Positions 18,668-24,950 of a DNA stretch of 40,886 bases are shown here, piece after piece. Source of the stretch: Methanosphaera sp. (GTDB lineage Archaea > Methanobacteriota > Methanobacteria > Methanobacteriales > Methanobacteriaceae); contig JAFRKG010000185.1 in assembly GCA_017431845.1 (NCBI GenBank), positions 1 through 40,886 on the forward strand. Reading direction: 5' to 3'. Positions within the stretch are counted from its first letter, which is position 1. Each line of letters begins with the position of its first letter. The position numbers and the translations under genes are program-made. The notes under the pieces are model-generated. The model was given only the letters and a program-made list of their open reading frames with translations, was not told the origin of the DNA and made no database searches.

Positions 18668-19617
18668 AAAAGTATATTATAATATGTGGAGGAAACTATA
18701 GCACATATTTTGAAAAACCTAGACAATTAAGTATTGTTATGGGTGAAGTTCTAGTTGAAAGAACTATAAGATTATTAAAAGAAAACGGCATCAAAGATAT
18801 ATCAATAAGCACAAACTATAGAGATTTCGACTATTTAGGTGTTCCTATATTAGAACACGAAAATAACTATAGAACCGAAGGTTATGAAGTGAAAGGTTAT
18901 TGGTGTGATGCTTTTTATCCTACAGAAGAACCTGTATGTTATATCTTTGGTGATGTTTATTTTAGTGAAGAAGCAATCAAAAAGATAGTAGAAACAGATA
19001 CAGAAGATATAGAGTTTTTTGGTTCAAGACCACCATTTGCAGAAAAATATCCAAAAGACCACGAAGAACCATTTGCATTGAAAGTAGTAAACACAAAACA
19101 TTTAAAAGAAGCAATAGAGAAAACAAAAAAATGGGAAGATGAAGGTAAGTTTTGGAGAAAACCTTTAATGTGGGAATTATGGGCAGTTATAAAAGACGTT
19201 CCATTACAAAAAGGACCTGGAGAATTTCCAGCAGATTACGTAGTTATAAACGACTATTCAAGTGATATAGATAGAAAATGGGATATACGAAATTTAGAAA
19301 TAATGTTAGGAGGAGTAAAAATGGTTAAATTAGAAGCAGTTGAAGATTTTACTTTAGGTAAATTCAATGAACTAAAAGAATTAACAAGAAAGAATCCAGC
19401 AAAAAACGAAAAAGGTTTTGTGTATGAAGGAGATACTTTTGAGTGTGATGAGCAAATGAGAGATTATTTGTTAGGAGATAACAAATATAAAAGAGCATTT
19501 GCAAAAGTGATAGAAGTTATTCCTGAAAAGAAAGAAGAAATTAAAATTGAAGCAAAAGTAAAAACTGATGAACCAAAGCCAAAAAAGCAAGCAATAATCA
19601 AAAAATCTAAAAAATAG
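18661..19617 (+). CDS. Sugar nucleotidyltransferase-like protein with extra C-terminal domain
   Basis: A 318-aa protein. Residues 1-215 resemble MobA/NTP-transferase-like enzymes: a Rossmann-like start (YIIICGG), Lys19-Pro20 and a GD pair (97-98, YIFGDVYF) where such enzymes bind metal. The usual GGxGTR loop is not intact, so activity is uncertain. Residues 221-318 form a distinct unit beginning MVKLEAVEDFTLGKF, with its own strong SD and ATG at 19321 in the same frame. The gene overlaps the glycosyltransferase by 7 nt, so the pair probably supplies and uses an activated sugar (inference). Confidence 0.65.
   Translation: MVKKYIIICGGNYSTYFEKPRQLSIVMGEVLVERTIRLLKENGIKDISISTNYRDFDYLGVPILEHENNYRTEGYEVKGYWCDAFYPTEEPVCYIFGDVYFSEEAIKKIVETDTEDIEFFGSRPPFAEKYPKDHEEPFALKVVNTKHLKEAIEKTKKWEDEGKFWRKPLMWELWAVIKDVPLQKGPGEFPADYVVINDYSSDIDRKWDIRNLEIMLGGVKMVKLEAVEDFTLGKFNELKELTRKNPAKNEKGFVYEGDTFECDEQMRDYLLGDNKYKRAFAKVIEVIPEKKEEIKIEAKVKTDEPKPKKQAIIKKSKK
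19309..19617 (+). other. Internal in-frame start within 18661-19617 (98-aa C-terminal product)
   Basis: AGGAGG lies about 6 nt before an in-frame ATG at 19321. Translation from it would give MVKLEAVEDFTLGKF to the end, 98 aa, with an EDF-x-x-G-K/R-F and DTFECD pattern that I know as a free-standing small late protein in other Bacillota phages. The longer gene may be a fusion that retained the original start. Confidence 0.5.
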
Positions 19618-19627
19618 GAGTGATAAT

Positions 19628-19879
19628 ATGGAAGAAAAGGGTTTAGCTTTAGAATTACTATCAGATTATAAAAGGGCAAACAAAAGACAATTTATAATTA
19701 TAATAGTAATTTTAGTAATGTGGTTTTTGACTATAGGGTATTTAGTTTATACCTTAAATGATATAGGTACAATAGAAACTACTGCACAAGAGATACAAGA
19801 TGTTGATTCTATTGATAATTCAAATATAGCAAATGGAGATATAAATGGGTACGATAAAACAAACAAGGACAGTAACTAA
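19628..19879 (+). CDS. Small single-span membrane protein
   Basis: An 83-aa protein with one hydrophobic segment at residues about 21-43 (FIIIIVILVMWFLTIGYLVY), basic residues just before it and an acidic Asn/Asp/Ile-rich tail. The tail should face outward by the positive-inside rule. The ATG follows TAGGAGTGATAAT. No function recognised; its place near lysis and wall-modifying genes allows a role in the membrane late in infection. Confidence 0.65.
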   Translation: MEEKGLALELLSDYKRANKRQFIIIIVILVMWFLTIGYLVYTLNDIGTIETTAQEIQDVDSIDNSNIANGDINGYDKTNKDSN

Positions 19880-19979
19880 ATATAGAAAATCAAGATCAAA
19901 ACCAAAACATTGTCCGACCTGTGGAGCATTTGTAGCAGGTAGAGGTAATAGAAGTGCTAAAGCTAGAGTTCACAAATGA
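19845..19979 (+). CDS. Small basic zinc-knuckle-like protein
   Basis: A 44-aa ORF overlapping the end of the previous gene in another frame. It is basic (RTVTKYRKSRSKPK) with a CPTCG knuckle and a Gly/Arg tail. GGAG lies about 8 nt before the ATG. Only one CxxC pair is present, so a complete zinc site would need a dimer or other ligands. Similar short basic CPxCG proteins occur in late regions of related phages. Confidence 0.6.
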   Translation: MGTIKQTRTVTKYRKSRSKPKHCPTCGAFVAGRGNRSAKARVHK

Positions 19980-20154
19980 TGAACTAGATTATATAAAGTC
20001 AAAGATACATTTTACGCCTTTTCAAGAAAGAATAATAAAATATAGACAAAATGAATACTCTATAACAAAGATGTCTATGCTAGAAAATTGTAGTGAAAGT
20101 ACAATAAGTAGAGAGATAAAGAAAGTTAAAAAGAAGATTATGAAAGTAATCTGA
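19954..20154 (+). CDS. Sigma-like helix-turn-helix protein
   Basis: A 66-aa protein with a GTG start, overlapping the knuckle protein by 26 nt. Residues about 20-55 (FQERIIKYRQNEYSITKMS and SESTISREIKKVKKKI) match a sigma region 4 / HTH unit that recognises DNA through the STISRE helix. It is probably a transcription factor. A strong terminator follows 14 nt after its stop, so it closes this transcript. Confidence 0.65.
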   Translation: MLKLEFTNDELDYIKSKIHFTPFQERIIKYRQNEYSITKMSMLENCSESTISREIKKVKKKIMKVI

Positions 20155-20167
20155 CAAAAACAAGACA

Positions 20168-20197
20168 AGAAGTAGGTAATTCCTACTTCTTTTTTTG
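20168..20197 (+). terminator. Rho-independent terminator
   Basis: A 9-bp stem (20168-20176 with 20182-20190), 5-nt loop and seven T residues. It follows the sigma-like gene. Confidence 0.9.
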
Positions 20198-20218
20198 TGC
20201 AATAATTTAGTTAGAAAG

Positions 20219-20279
20219 GAGGAATACACCTAGATAATTGTTTAAAACGCAGTCTATAGGTTTTAAGTATTCCTCTTTT
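20219..20279 (+). promoter_or_regulatory. Structured leader with long hairpin
   Basis: GAGGAATAC (20219-20227) pairs with GTATTCCTC (20267-20275), and ACCTA (20228-20232) with TAGGT (20257-20261), leaving a TTTAA bulge; TTTT follows. It lies between a terminator and the SD of the gene at 20301. It may be a second weak terminator, an attenuator or an mRNA stabiliser. Confidence 0.55.
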
Positions 20280-20300
20280 CTCATTTTAGGAGGAATTAAT

Positions 20301-20627
20301 ATGTTTGGAAATTATAATCCGCAAGGAAGTATAGACAGAATAAATAGTCATATTGCAGAACTTGAGAGAATGAAATCTCAATTAACGCAACAGCAACAAC
20401 AAATGCCTAATCTAACACAAAACTTTCAAATCGCACCAAATCAAGGTGGTATGAAGTATGCAGAGAACTTAGAACAAGTAGAAAAAGAGTTAGTTTTATT
20501 AGATACTCCATACTTCAGTCGAGATATGTCAGTTTTATGGGTTAAAAAGGCATCAGGAGAAACGAAATCATACGAGTTAAGGGAAATAGTCAAGAAAGAT
20601 GAAAAAGACCTTAAAATAGAGTTTTGA
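20301..20627 (+). CDS. Small late protein, unknown
   Basis: A 108-aa protein. I start it at the ATG at 20301 (MFGNYNPQGSIDRIN) after AGGAGGAATTAAT; an upstream in-frame extension to 20238 runs through the hairpin leader and is not real. The N-terminal half is a helix with Gln-rich heptads (IAELERMKSQLTQQQQQ). The C-terminal half is beta-like and ends in DEKDLKIEF. It recurs in Bacillota phages beside the next genes as a likely minor virion or head-associated protein. The stop shares bases with the next ATG (TGATG). Confidence 0.7.
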   Translation: MFGNYNPQGSIDRINSHIAELERMKSQLTQQQQQMPNLTQNFQIAPNQGGMKYAENLEQVEKELVLLDTPYFSRDMSVLWVKKASGETKSYELREIVKKDEKDLKIEF

Positions 20628-20758
20628 TGGCAAAAATCGAAGAGTTAGAAAAGGAGGTAAATAATGAATCAGGTAACATTAATGTTGATGAACCAGTTGA
20701 AAGCGAAAAATCCACAAAAGTTTCAAAGAGTGGAACAACTAATGCAAAATCAAAGTAA
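20627..20758 (+). CDS. Nested small protein, overlapping the next gene
   Basis: A 43-aa ORF beginning in the TGATG junction and running 95 nt into the next gene in a different frame. Its sequence starts MAKIEELEKEVNNESGN and ends in a Ser/Lys-rich tail. The start is coupled to the preceding stop, and the composition is protein-like rather than random. The downstream SD (AAAGGAGGT) lies inside it and encodes its KEV residues. Confidence 0.55.
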   Translation: MAKIEELEKEVNNESGNINVDEPVESEKSTKVSKSGTTNAKSK

Positions 20759-20894
20759 TCCTGTAGAAGTATTTAAACAGGTAACAAGTGGTTATAGTCA
20801 AGGACAAATGGACAACTTCTTTAATCAAGTAAAAAATATGGGGTTTGGAGATGATTTAATAAATCAATTAAAAAATGGTGTCGACACAAAGTGA
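20664..20894 (+). CDS. Small helical late protein
   Basis: A 76-aa helical protein (MNQVTLMLMNQLKAKNPQKF and later GYSQGQMDNFFNQVKNMGF), ATG behind AAAGGAGGTAAATA. The pattern FFNQVKNMGFGDDLI is familiar from small genes that precede the Gly-rich protein in Bacillota phages. The role is unknown; a structural or head-associated role is possible. Confidence 0.7.
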   Translation: MNQVTLMLMNQLKAKNPQKFQRVEQLMQNQSNPVEVFKQVTSGYSQGQMDNFFNQVKNMGFGDDLINQLKNGVDTK

Positions 20895-20920
20895 TTATAT
20901 AAAAAGAAAGGAGAATAGAG

Positions 20921-21604
20921 ATGAACGGTAGTAATGGAATCGTACCAACTGTTGACCTAGCAACTAACGGTGTATACAACAGTGGCTTCGGTGGCTTCGG
21001 AGGAGATGGAATCTGGGCATTAGTGCTTTTAGCATTATTGTTTGGAGGAAACGGATTCGGAGGATATGGAAATGGTTGGAATAATGTAGCAACTACTGAT
21101 TTTGTATCTAGTGAATTTACTCAAAGAGATGTAACTAATGGTACTCAATCAATCCTAACTTCATTATCAAATGGATTTAGTGATGCTGCTACTAACTTAT
21201 GTAATGTAAGAAGTGATGTTTTAACTGGTAATATGGGATTACAAAATTCTATATTAGGAAGTTCAAACGATATTCAAAGAGATATTTTAACTCAAACTAA
21301 CGAGTTAAATACTAACTTACTAACAACTGCATTACAAAACCAAGCAAAGATGGATGAGTGTTGCTGCACATTAAGAGCACAAGGAATTGAAAACACTCAA
21401 AAAATACTTGATGCTATGAGTCAAAATACTATTGATGATTTACGCTCACAAGTAAATGACTTAAAGAACACTATCACAGCAAATGGTATTGGTACTTCAA
21501 TAGTAAATCAAGTAAGACCATATCCAATTCCAGCATATCCAGTTTCAAGTCCATATACAGGATTATTATATGGAAATGGATTCTATGGAAACACAATCGT
21601 ATAG
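20921..21604 (+). CDS. Gly-rich virion-associated protein
   Basis: A 227-aa protein. Residues 20-60 are a Gly/Phe/Trp-rich stretch (SGFGGFGGDGIWALVLLALL) that includes a hydrophobic segment. Residues 70-190 are a long coiled region with heptads and a MDECCC cysteine cluster (about 145-150). The tail is Pro/Tyr/Gly-rich. It is known as a recurring protein of Bacillota phages near capsid or head-fibre genes, function undetermined. The ATG follows AAAGGAGAATAGAG. The hydrophobic Gly segment could be a membrane- or assembly-active region. Confidence 0.6.
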   Translation: MNGSNGIVPTVDLATNGVYNSGFGGFGGDGIWALVLLALLFGGNGFGGYGNGWNNVATTDFVSSEFTQRDVTNGTQSILTSLSNGFSDAATNLCNVRSDVLTGNMGLQNSILGSSNDIQRDILTQTNELNTNLLTTALQNQAKMDECCCTLRAQGIENTQKILDAMSQNTIDDLRSQVNDLKNTITANGIGTSIVNQVRPYPIPAYPVSSPYTGLLYGNGFYGNTIV

Positions 21605-21635
21605 CATAATGTCTTAAAGACAATCTCTAATGAGA

Positions 21636-21677
21636 ACTTGCTAATTATATGAGAATAGGCAAGTCCTATTCTTTTTT
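21636..21677 (+). terminator. Terminator with a competing upstream pairing
   Basis: AGAATAGG (21652-21659) pairs with CCTATTCT (21665-21672), loop CAAGT-like, then TTTTTT. ACTTGC at 21636-21641 can pair with GCAAGT at 21659-21664, which overlaps the loop and the stem base. That pairing could form a pseudoknot or weaken the terminator before the next gene. Confidence 0.75.
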
Positions 21678-21693
21678 GAAGGGAGGAAAACAA

Positions 21694-22140
21694 ATGATAG
21701 AAAGTGTACAAGAACAAGAATTAGTCTTAACATCTAATACTGCTCCTATTACTTTTTCTGATACAGACCTAAGAACAAATAGTGCAAATTGTCAATGGGG
21801 TTGGTTAAATCATAATGAAGGAAGTGCTACTTTCAATATAGTAAGTGGAGGTATATATGAAATCAATTTCAATGCAAATGTTACAAGCGGTACTGCAGGA
21901 AATGTTGGTTTTGCTATTTTTGCTGATGGTACTCAGTTAGCAGGAAGCGAAATGGATACTCCAGTTACTGTTGGTGTTTATACAAATATATCTAGCACAA
22001 AATATATAAGAGTTTGTGGTAGAGGTAGTGTATCAATAACTGTTAGAAGTATACCAACAATAACTTATGACGGAACAACAACTGATACTCAAATACCTAT
22101 TGTAAAAAATGCTAACATTTCAATAAAGAGATATGCGTAG
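21694..22140 (+). CDS. Jelly-roll-like head-fibre/decoration candidate
   Basis: A 148-aa protein; the start is the ATG at 21694, after GGGAGGAAAACAA, and the upstream extension from 21649 passes through the terminator. Beta strands alternate throughout (GIYEINFNANVTSGTAGNVG and later YIRVCGRGSVSITVRS), ending in a conserved-looking ANISIKRYA strand. This is the shape of C1q/TNF-like jelly-rolls used as head fibres or decoration proteins in several phages. The function is an inference from fold pattern and its location with other late genes. Confidence 0.55.
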   Translation: MIESVQEQELVLTSNTAPITFSDTDLRTNSANCQWGWLNHNEGSATFNIVSGGIYEINFNANVTSGTAGNVGFAIFADGTQLAGSEMDTPVTVGVYTNISSTKYIRVCGRGSVSITVRSIPTITYDGTTTDTQIPIVKNANISIKRYA

Positions 22141-22336
22141 TGTAGATAATCTTTCTTTGATTTTACAGGCATTAAGTTTAGAAATATTATTCAGAGACTA
22201 TAACAACTATGATCTGATGCAAGAATTACAAAATCAAGATACTAATTATTTACAAAAAATAATATCTCAAAATGAAGAGATATTAAATCTTTTGAAAGAA
22301 AGGAGTAATTCCGATGGAAGAAAAAATAATAAATAG
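22133..22336 (+). CDS. Small helical protein, unknown
   Basis: A 67-aa helical protein (MRSVDNLSLILQALSLEILF and then a charged second helix) overlapping the previous stop by 8 nt and the next start by 23 nt. Its SD is weak (AGAG), so it probably relies on coupling. It recurs with its neighbours in related phages. No function recognised. Confidence 0.6.
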   Translation: MRSVDNLSLILQALSLEILFRDYNNYDLMQELQNQDTNYLQKIISQNEEILNLLKERSNSDGRKNNK

Positions 22337-22754
22337 TGTAAAAGAATACCTAGAGCAAGTAGGAAATGACGGAATTAATTCTACAGATATAGATTACTTG
22401 TTTAAAGCGGTAGATATATACAAAGATATGAAGGAGGTAGAGTGTATGAATTACGGAAATTATGGAAACTATGGAAGATATGACGGTTATGGAGAATATG
22501 GTCGTAGAGGATATGACACAAAATACCGTGGTGAAGAATATATGGATGGTATGAGAGGTAGTTATAGAAATTACGAATCAGCAAGAAATGAATATAATAA
22601 TGGAAATTATGGGGCAAAAGAAGATGGATTAAAAGAATTAGACTATATGATGCACGCTGCTATGAAATTTATCAAAATGGTAAAACAAGAAGCAACTTCA
22701 CCTGAAGAGCAAGAAATAGTAAGACGACACATTATGAAAATAAGTGAAATGTAA
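22314..22754 (+). CDS. Tyr/Gly-rich late protein
   Basis: A 146-aa protein: N-terminal helix (IINSVKEYLEQVGNDG), then a Tyr/Gly/Arg-rich stretch at residues 45-95 (NYGNYGNYGRYDGYGEYG), then a C-terminal helical part with LKELDYMMHAAMKFI. The same three-part design is common in Bacillota phages. An AAGGAGGTAGAGTGT before the internal Met at 22446 could also allow a shorter product (MNYGNYGNYG). Role unknown. ATG overlaps the next gene as GTAATG. Confidence 0.65.
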   Translation: MEEKIINSVKEYLEQVGNDGINSTDIDYLFKAVDIYKDMKEVECMNYGNYGNYGRYDGYGEYGRRGYDTKYRGEEYMDGMRGSYRNYESARNEYNNGNYGAKEDGLKELDYMMHAAMKFIKMVKQEATSPEEQEIVRRHIMKISEM

Positions 22755-23110
22755 TGTATAGGTTTTATAATGCGAACTCATTAGGGAACTTTGTAAACGA
22801 TTGTACTATCCGTGCAATTTCTACAGCAGAAAATAAAACTTGGGATGAAACATATAATGAAATAAGCGATATAGCACAAAGAAACGGTACTATGATGGAT
22901 GATAGAAACTTCATAAGGGGTTTACTAGATTACAGGTATAAACGTGTACCATACCTGCCTTATACAGTAGGAGAGGTAGCAGGAGAATATCCTGATAAAA
23001 CTCTACTTATAACAATGGATGGACATATAACCTGTTCAATATATGGAGTAATCTATGATAGTTTTGATTGTAGAAAAAGAGTTGCAGAAGATGCTTGGAT
23101 AGTAAAATAA
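22754..23110 (+). CDS. Papain-like cysteine-peptidase-fold protein
   Basis: A 118-aa protein. Its N-terminus carries NDCTIRAIS (Cys17), and the C-terminal part carries MDGHITC (His91) and YDSFD (Asp102). This Cys...His...Asp order and spacing match a short papain/C39-like family common in phages of Bacillota. It may process a virion protein or act on the host; the family's substrate is not known to me. It begins on the last base of the previous stop and is followed at once by a terminator. Confidence 0.65.
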   Translation: MYRFYNANSLGNFVNDCTIRAISTAENKTWDETYNEISDIAQRNGTMMDDRNFIRGLLDYRYKRVPYLPYTVGEVAGEYPDKTLLITMDGHITCSIYGVIYDSFDCRKRVAEDAWIVK

Positions 23111-23132
23111 GAGGCCTTATAGCCTCTTTTTG
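23109..23132. terminator. Terminator between convergent genes
   Basis: AAGAGGC...GCCTCTT stem (23109-23115 with 23122-23128) with TTTTTG after it on the plus strand. It closes the late transcript facing the minus-strand HNH gene. Confidence 0.8.
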
Positions 23133-23431
23133 TATATTAATGAATCAATAGACCAATTAGGGTATAGTTGGCTTAAATAGGCTTCTATATTACGTTTAAT
23201 ATGCTCTTTTCGTTCTTTGCTTTTTCCGTTATCAAAACTATTATGACAATCTTGGCATAATGTTACAATATTTTCTTCGATTCCTAAACCACCGTGTGAA
23301 CGTGCAATATAATGAGCATTAGGCATAGCAAAAGGACTGCCACAATTTATACAATGATGATGGTCTCGTTCCCAGACTTTTTCTTTTACAGCTTGGGAAA
23401 TATCACAAGCTTTACTCCTTTTTGATTTCAT
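23117..23431 (-). CDS. HNH endonuclease
   Basis: A 104-aa HNH nuclease. Two Cys pairs bind a structural zinc (Cys27/Cys30 and Cys59/Cys62), with NAHYIARSHGG (residues 38-48) and a CHNSFD ending (62-67) forming the beta-beta-alpha-metal site. Such free-standing HNH proteins are either homing endonucleases or terminase-associated nickases. This one is on the strand opposite to its neighbours and far from the terminase, between two promoters/terminators, so it looks like an independent mobile gene. Its own SD is AAAAGGAGGTTTT. Confidence 0.85.
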   Translation of the reverse strand: MKSKRSKACDISQAVKEKVWERDHHHCINCGSPFAMPNAHYIARSHGGLGIEENIVTLCQDCHNSFDNGKSKERKEHIKRNIEAYLSQLYPNWSIDSLIYKKRL

Positions 23432-23446
23432 AAAACCTCCTTTTTA

Positions 23447-23497
23447 TTGACTAAATAAAGAAAATAGGGTAGAATACCACCTCACCGAAGGAGGTGG
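23447..23497 (+). promoter_or_regulatory. Promoter with palindrome overlapping the SD
   Basis: TTGACT (23447-23452), 17-bp spacer, TAGAAT (23470-23475). Right after it, CCACCTC (23477-23483) and GAGGTGG (23491-23497) form a 7-bp inverted repeat whose right arm includes the SD of the next gene. If transcription starts about 7 nt after the -10, the left arm is only partly transcribed, so the palindrome may be an operator rather than an RNA hairpin. Confidence 0.6.
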
Positions 23498-23507
23498 AGA
23501 AGAAGTG

Positions 23508-23807
23508 ATGCAAATAACATACCAAAAACGTGATGGCAGCATAATGCAAAAATATAGAAATACGATGCTACCCTATGACATCGGTGATACAACGTCTATG
23601 GGTTGGAAAGTACTAAACATAGAATATGAATATAAGGATAAATGGTATTCAAAGGAAGAATACGACAAGTTGATACAAAAAAATAAAGAAAGATATATCA
23701 GGAAGAATCAAATCAAAGAATTATGTATTAAAGAAACCAAAACCTTATTATATTATTTTATAGTGATAACAATCCTTTATTATATAAGAATAAGGATAGG
23801 TATATAA
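23508..23807 (+). CDS. Small protein with C-terminal membrane segment
   Basis: A 99-aa protein starting at ATG 23508 (or the adjacent GTG at 23505). Residues 1-50 are polar with WYSKEEYDKLIQ; residues about 75-97 (LYYFIVITILYYIRIRIGI) make one membrane segment, leaving a cytoplasmic head. No family recognised. It has its own promoter and lies between the HNH gene and the early promoter, so it may be expressed alone, for instance as an accessory or membrane-acting gene. Confidence 0.55.
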   Translation: MQITYQKRDGSIMQKYRNTMLPYDIGDTTSMGWKVLNIEYEYKDKWYSKEEYDKLIQKNKERYIRKNQIKELCIKETKTLLYYFIVITILYYIRIRIGI

Positions 23808-23816
23808 TTGCATCAG

Positions 23817-23967
23817 CTTCTCGATTTAATAAAAAATTAAATGAAAAATATTTTCAAAAAAAGTGTTGACTTCTTAAATATTAAGAGTATAATGTTAAGT
23901 GTAAGGGAAACATAAACAACTTAACAATTATGTCTTGGGAAGTTAACATAATATCAAAATCGAGAAG
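23817..23967. repeat. Inverted repeat flanking the early promoter
   Basis: CTTCTCGATTT (23817-23827) and AAATCGAGAAG (23957-23967) are perfect 11-bp inverted copies about 129 bp apart, with the promoter 23866-23893 between them. They could be distant operators. No invertase gene was seen. Confidence 0.5.
23866..23893 (+). promoter_or_regulatory. Early plus-strand promoter (sigma-70 type)
   Basis: TTGACT (23866-23871), 16-bp spacer, TATAAT (23888-23893). It faces the early operon that begins at 24022. No gene lies in 23808-24021; the stretch holds this promoter and the leader described next. Confidence 0.85.
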
Positions 23968-24001
23968 TTTAACTCAAGACAATTAGTCTTGGGTTTTTTT
24001 T
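23926..24001 (+). promoter_or_regulatory. Leader attenuator: terminator with alternative antiterminator pairing
   Basis: Terminator: 23972-23980 pairs with 23986-23994 (9 bp), loop AATTA, then eight T residues. Antiterminator: TGTCTTG (23931-23937) can pair with CAAGACA (23975-23981), extended by GTTAA (23942-23946) with TTAAC (23969-23973). Both use the same CAAGAC strand, so only one can form. The upstream block repeats the terminator's right arm almost exactly. Confidence 0.7.
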
Positions 24002-24021
24002 GTTTCCAGAAAGGAGAAGAT

Positions 24022-24228
24022 ATGAAGAAAGTATTATTTCCAGGTCTTTTAGGAGAAATGGCAAAACGTGGAGAAACACAAAGAACTATAGCTAAATTAC
24101 TAGAAAAATCGCCTCAATCAATAAGCAAAAAGTTCAATGGAAGAAGCCAATGGTCAATAAGTGAAGTAGATAAAATATGCGAACACTATAACAAAGACTA
24201 TTACGAACTTTTTAAGAAAAAAGATTAA
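24022..24228 (+). CDS. Cro/CI-like HTH regulator
   Basis: A 68-aa XRE-type DNA-binding protein; the ATG at 24022 after GAAAGGAGAAGAT is preferred over an upstream extension that reads through the terminator. The helix-turn-helix spans about residues 13-45 (MAKRGETQRTIAKLLEKSPQ then SISKKFNGRSQWS). It is the first gene after the early promoter, a typical place for a Cro-type or operon autoregulator. Its partner may be the XRE protein at 32644 on the other strand (inference). Confidence 0.8.
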   Translation: MKKVLFPGLLGEMAKRGETQRTIAKLLEKSPQSISKKFNGRSQWSISEVDKICEHYNKDYYELFKKKD

Positions 24229-24279
24229 TTAAATTATATCAAAAATTAATCCCTAAAGCAAAAAGTAAAGGAGGTAAAT

Positions 24280-24375
24280 ATGCAAACAAAAAAAGAGAAA
24301 CCCATTGGAAAAGATTTCTCAACTACATTATATCACTTTAACACAAAAAACACAAATGTAGGTGATAAAAATTGA
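24280..24375 (+). CDS. Very small polar protein
   Basis: A 31-aa ORF (MQTKKEKPIGKDFSTTLYHF at the start) with an ideal SD, AAGGAGGTAAAT, and a 4-nt overlap with the TTG start of the next gene. Without such a gene that SD would have no use. No function recognised. Confidence 0.5.
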   Translation: MQTKKEKPIGKDFSTTLYHFNTKNTNVGDKN

Positions 24376-24950
24376 AGAGCTTTACTATCTATGAAGAATA
24401 CTTTGATTTGATAACAATATTGCCTAAAGAAGAAGAGCAAAAAGATCTTTTATATAAGATAGCGGAATATATGTTTTACGATAAAGAACCAACATTAAAT
24501 AAGAATCAAACTAAGATTTTTAACAATTTAAAACGACCTCTAAACAAAAGCAAAACTAAATCAAAAGCAACATCAAATCAAAATCAAAATGAAATCAAAA
24601 TGGAATCAAAAACAAATCAAAACGAAAACACATCTAATGATGTTAATGTAAATGTTAATGGTAATGTATTTAAGAAACCTACATTAGAAGAAGTAGAAGA
24701 ATATTGTAGAGAGAGAAATAACAATGTAGATGCAGAAACATTTATAAACTTTTATGAAAGCAAAGGTTGGTTCGTAGGTAAAAACAAAATGAAAGATTGG
24801 AAAGCTTGTGTAAGAACTTGGGAAAAGAAAAGTAAACATATAATTGCTAAAGAAGAAAAAACTGTTCCTGATTGGTTTGAACAACAATTAGAAAATCAAG
24901 AACCCACAAAAGAAGAACAACGAGAAATGGAAGAAGCATTAAATATATGA
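24372..24950 (+). CDS. DUF6291 / DnaD-like replisome organiser
   Basis: A 192-aa protein with a TTG start 6 nt after AGGTGAT. Residues 1-55 (SFTIYEEYFDLITILPKEEE and AEYMFYDKEP) match the DUF6291 N-terminal pattern. A Lys/Asn/Gln-rich linker follows (55-95), then the C-terminal motif PTLEEVEEYCRER with FINFYESKGW and MKDWKACVRTWEKK, which is typical of phage DnaD-like replication initiators. It probably helps load the host helicase at the phage origin. No helicase or primase is seen nearby, so the host replisome is likely used. Confidence 0.75.
   Translation: MKSFTIYEEYFDLITILPKEEEQKDLLYKIAEYMFYDKEPTLNKNQTKIFNNLKRPLNKSKTKSKATSNQNQNEIKMESKTNQNENTSNDVNVNVNGNVFKKPTLEEVEEYCRERNNNVDAETFINFYESKGWFVGKNKMKDWKACVRTWEKKSKHIIAKEEKTVPDWFEQQLENQEPTKEEQREMEEALNI

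Noticed and set aside
20238-20300. N-terminal extension of the gene at 20301
   Set aside because: It reads through a hairpin leader and skips a clear SD and ATG.
23817-23967. Invertible promoter
   Set aside because: The repeats are only 11 bp and no recombinase gene was found; kept only as possible operators.
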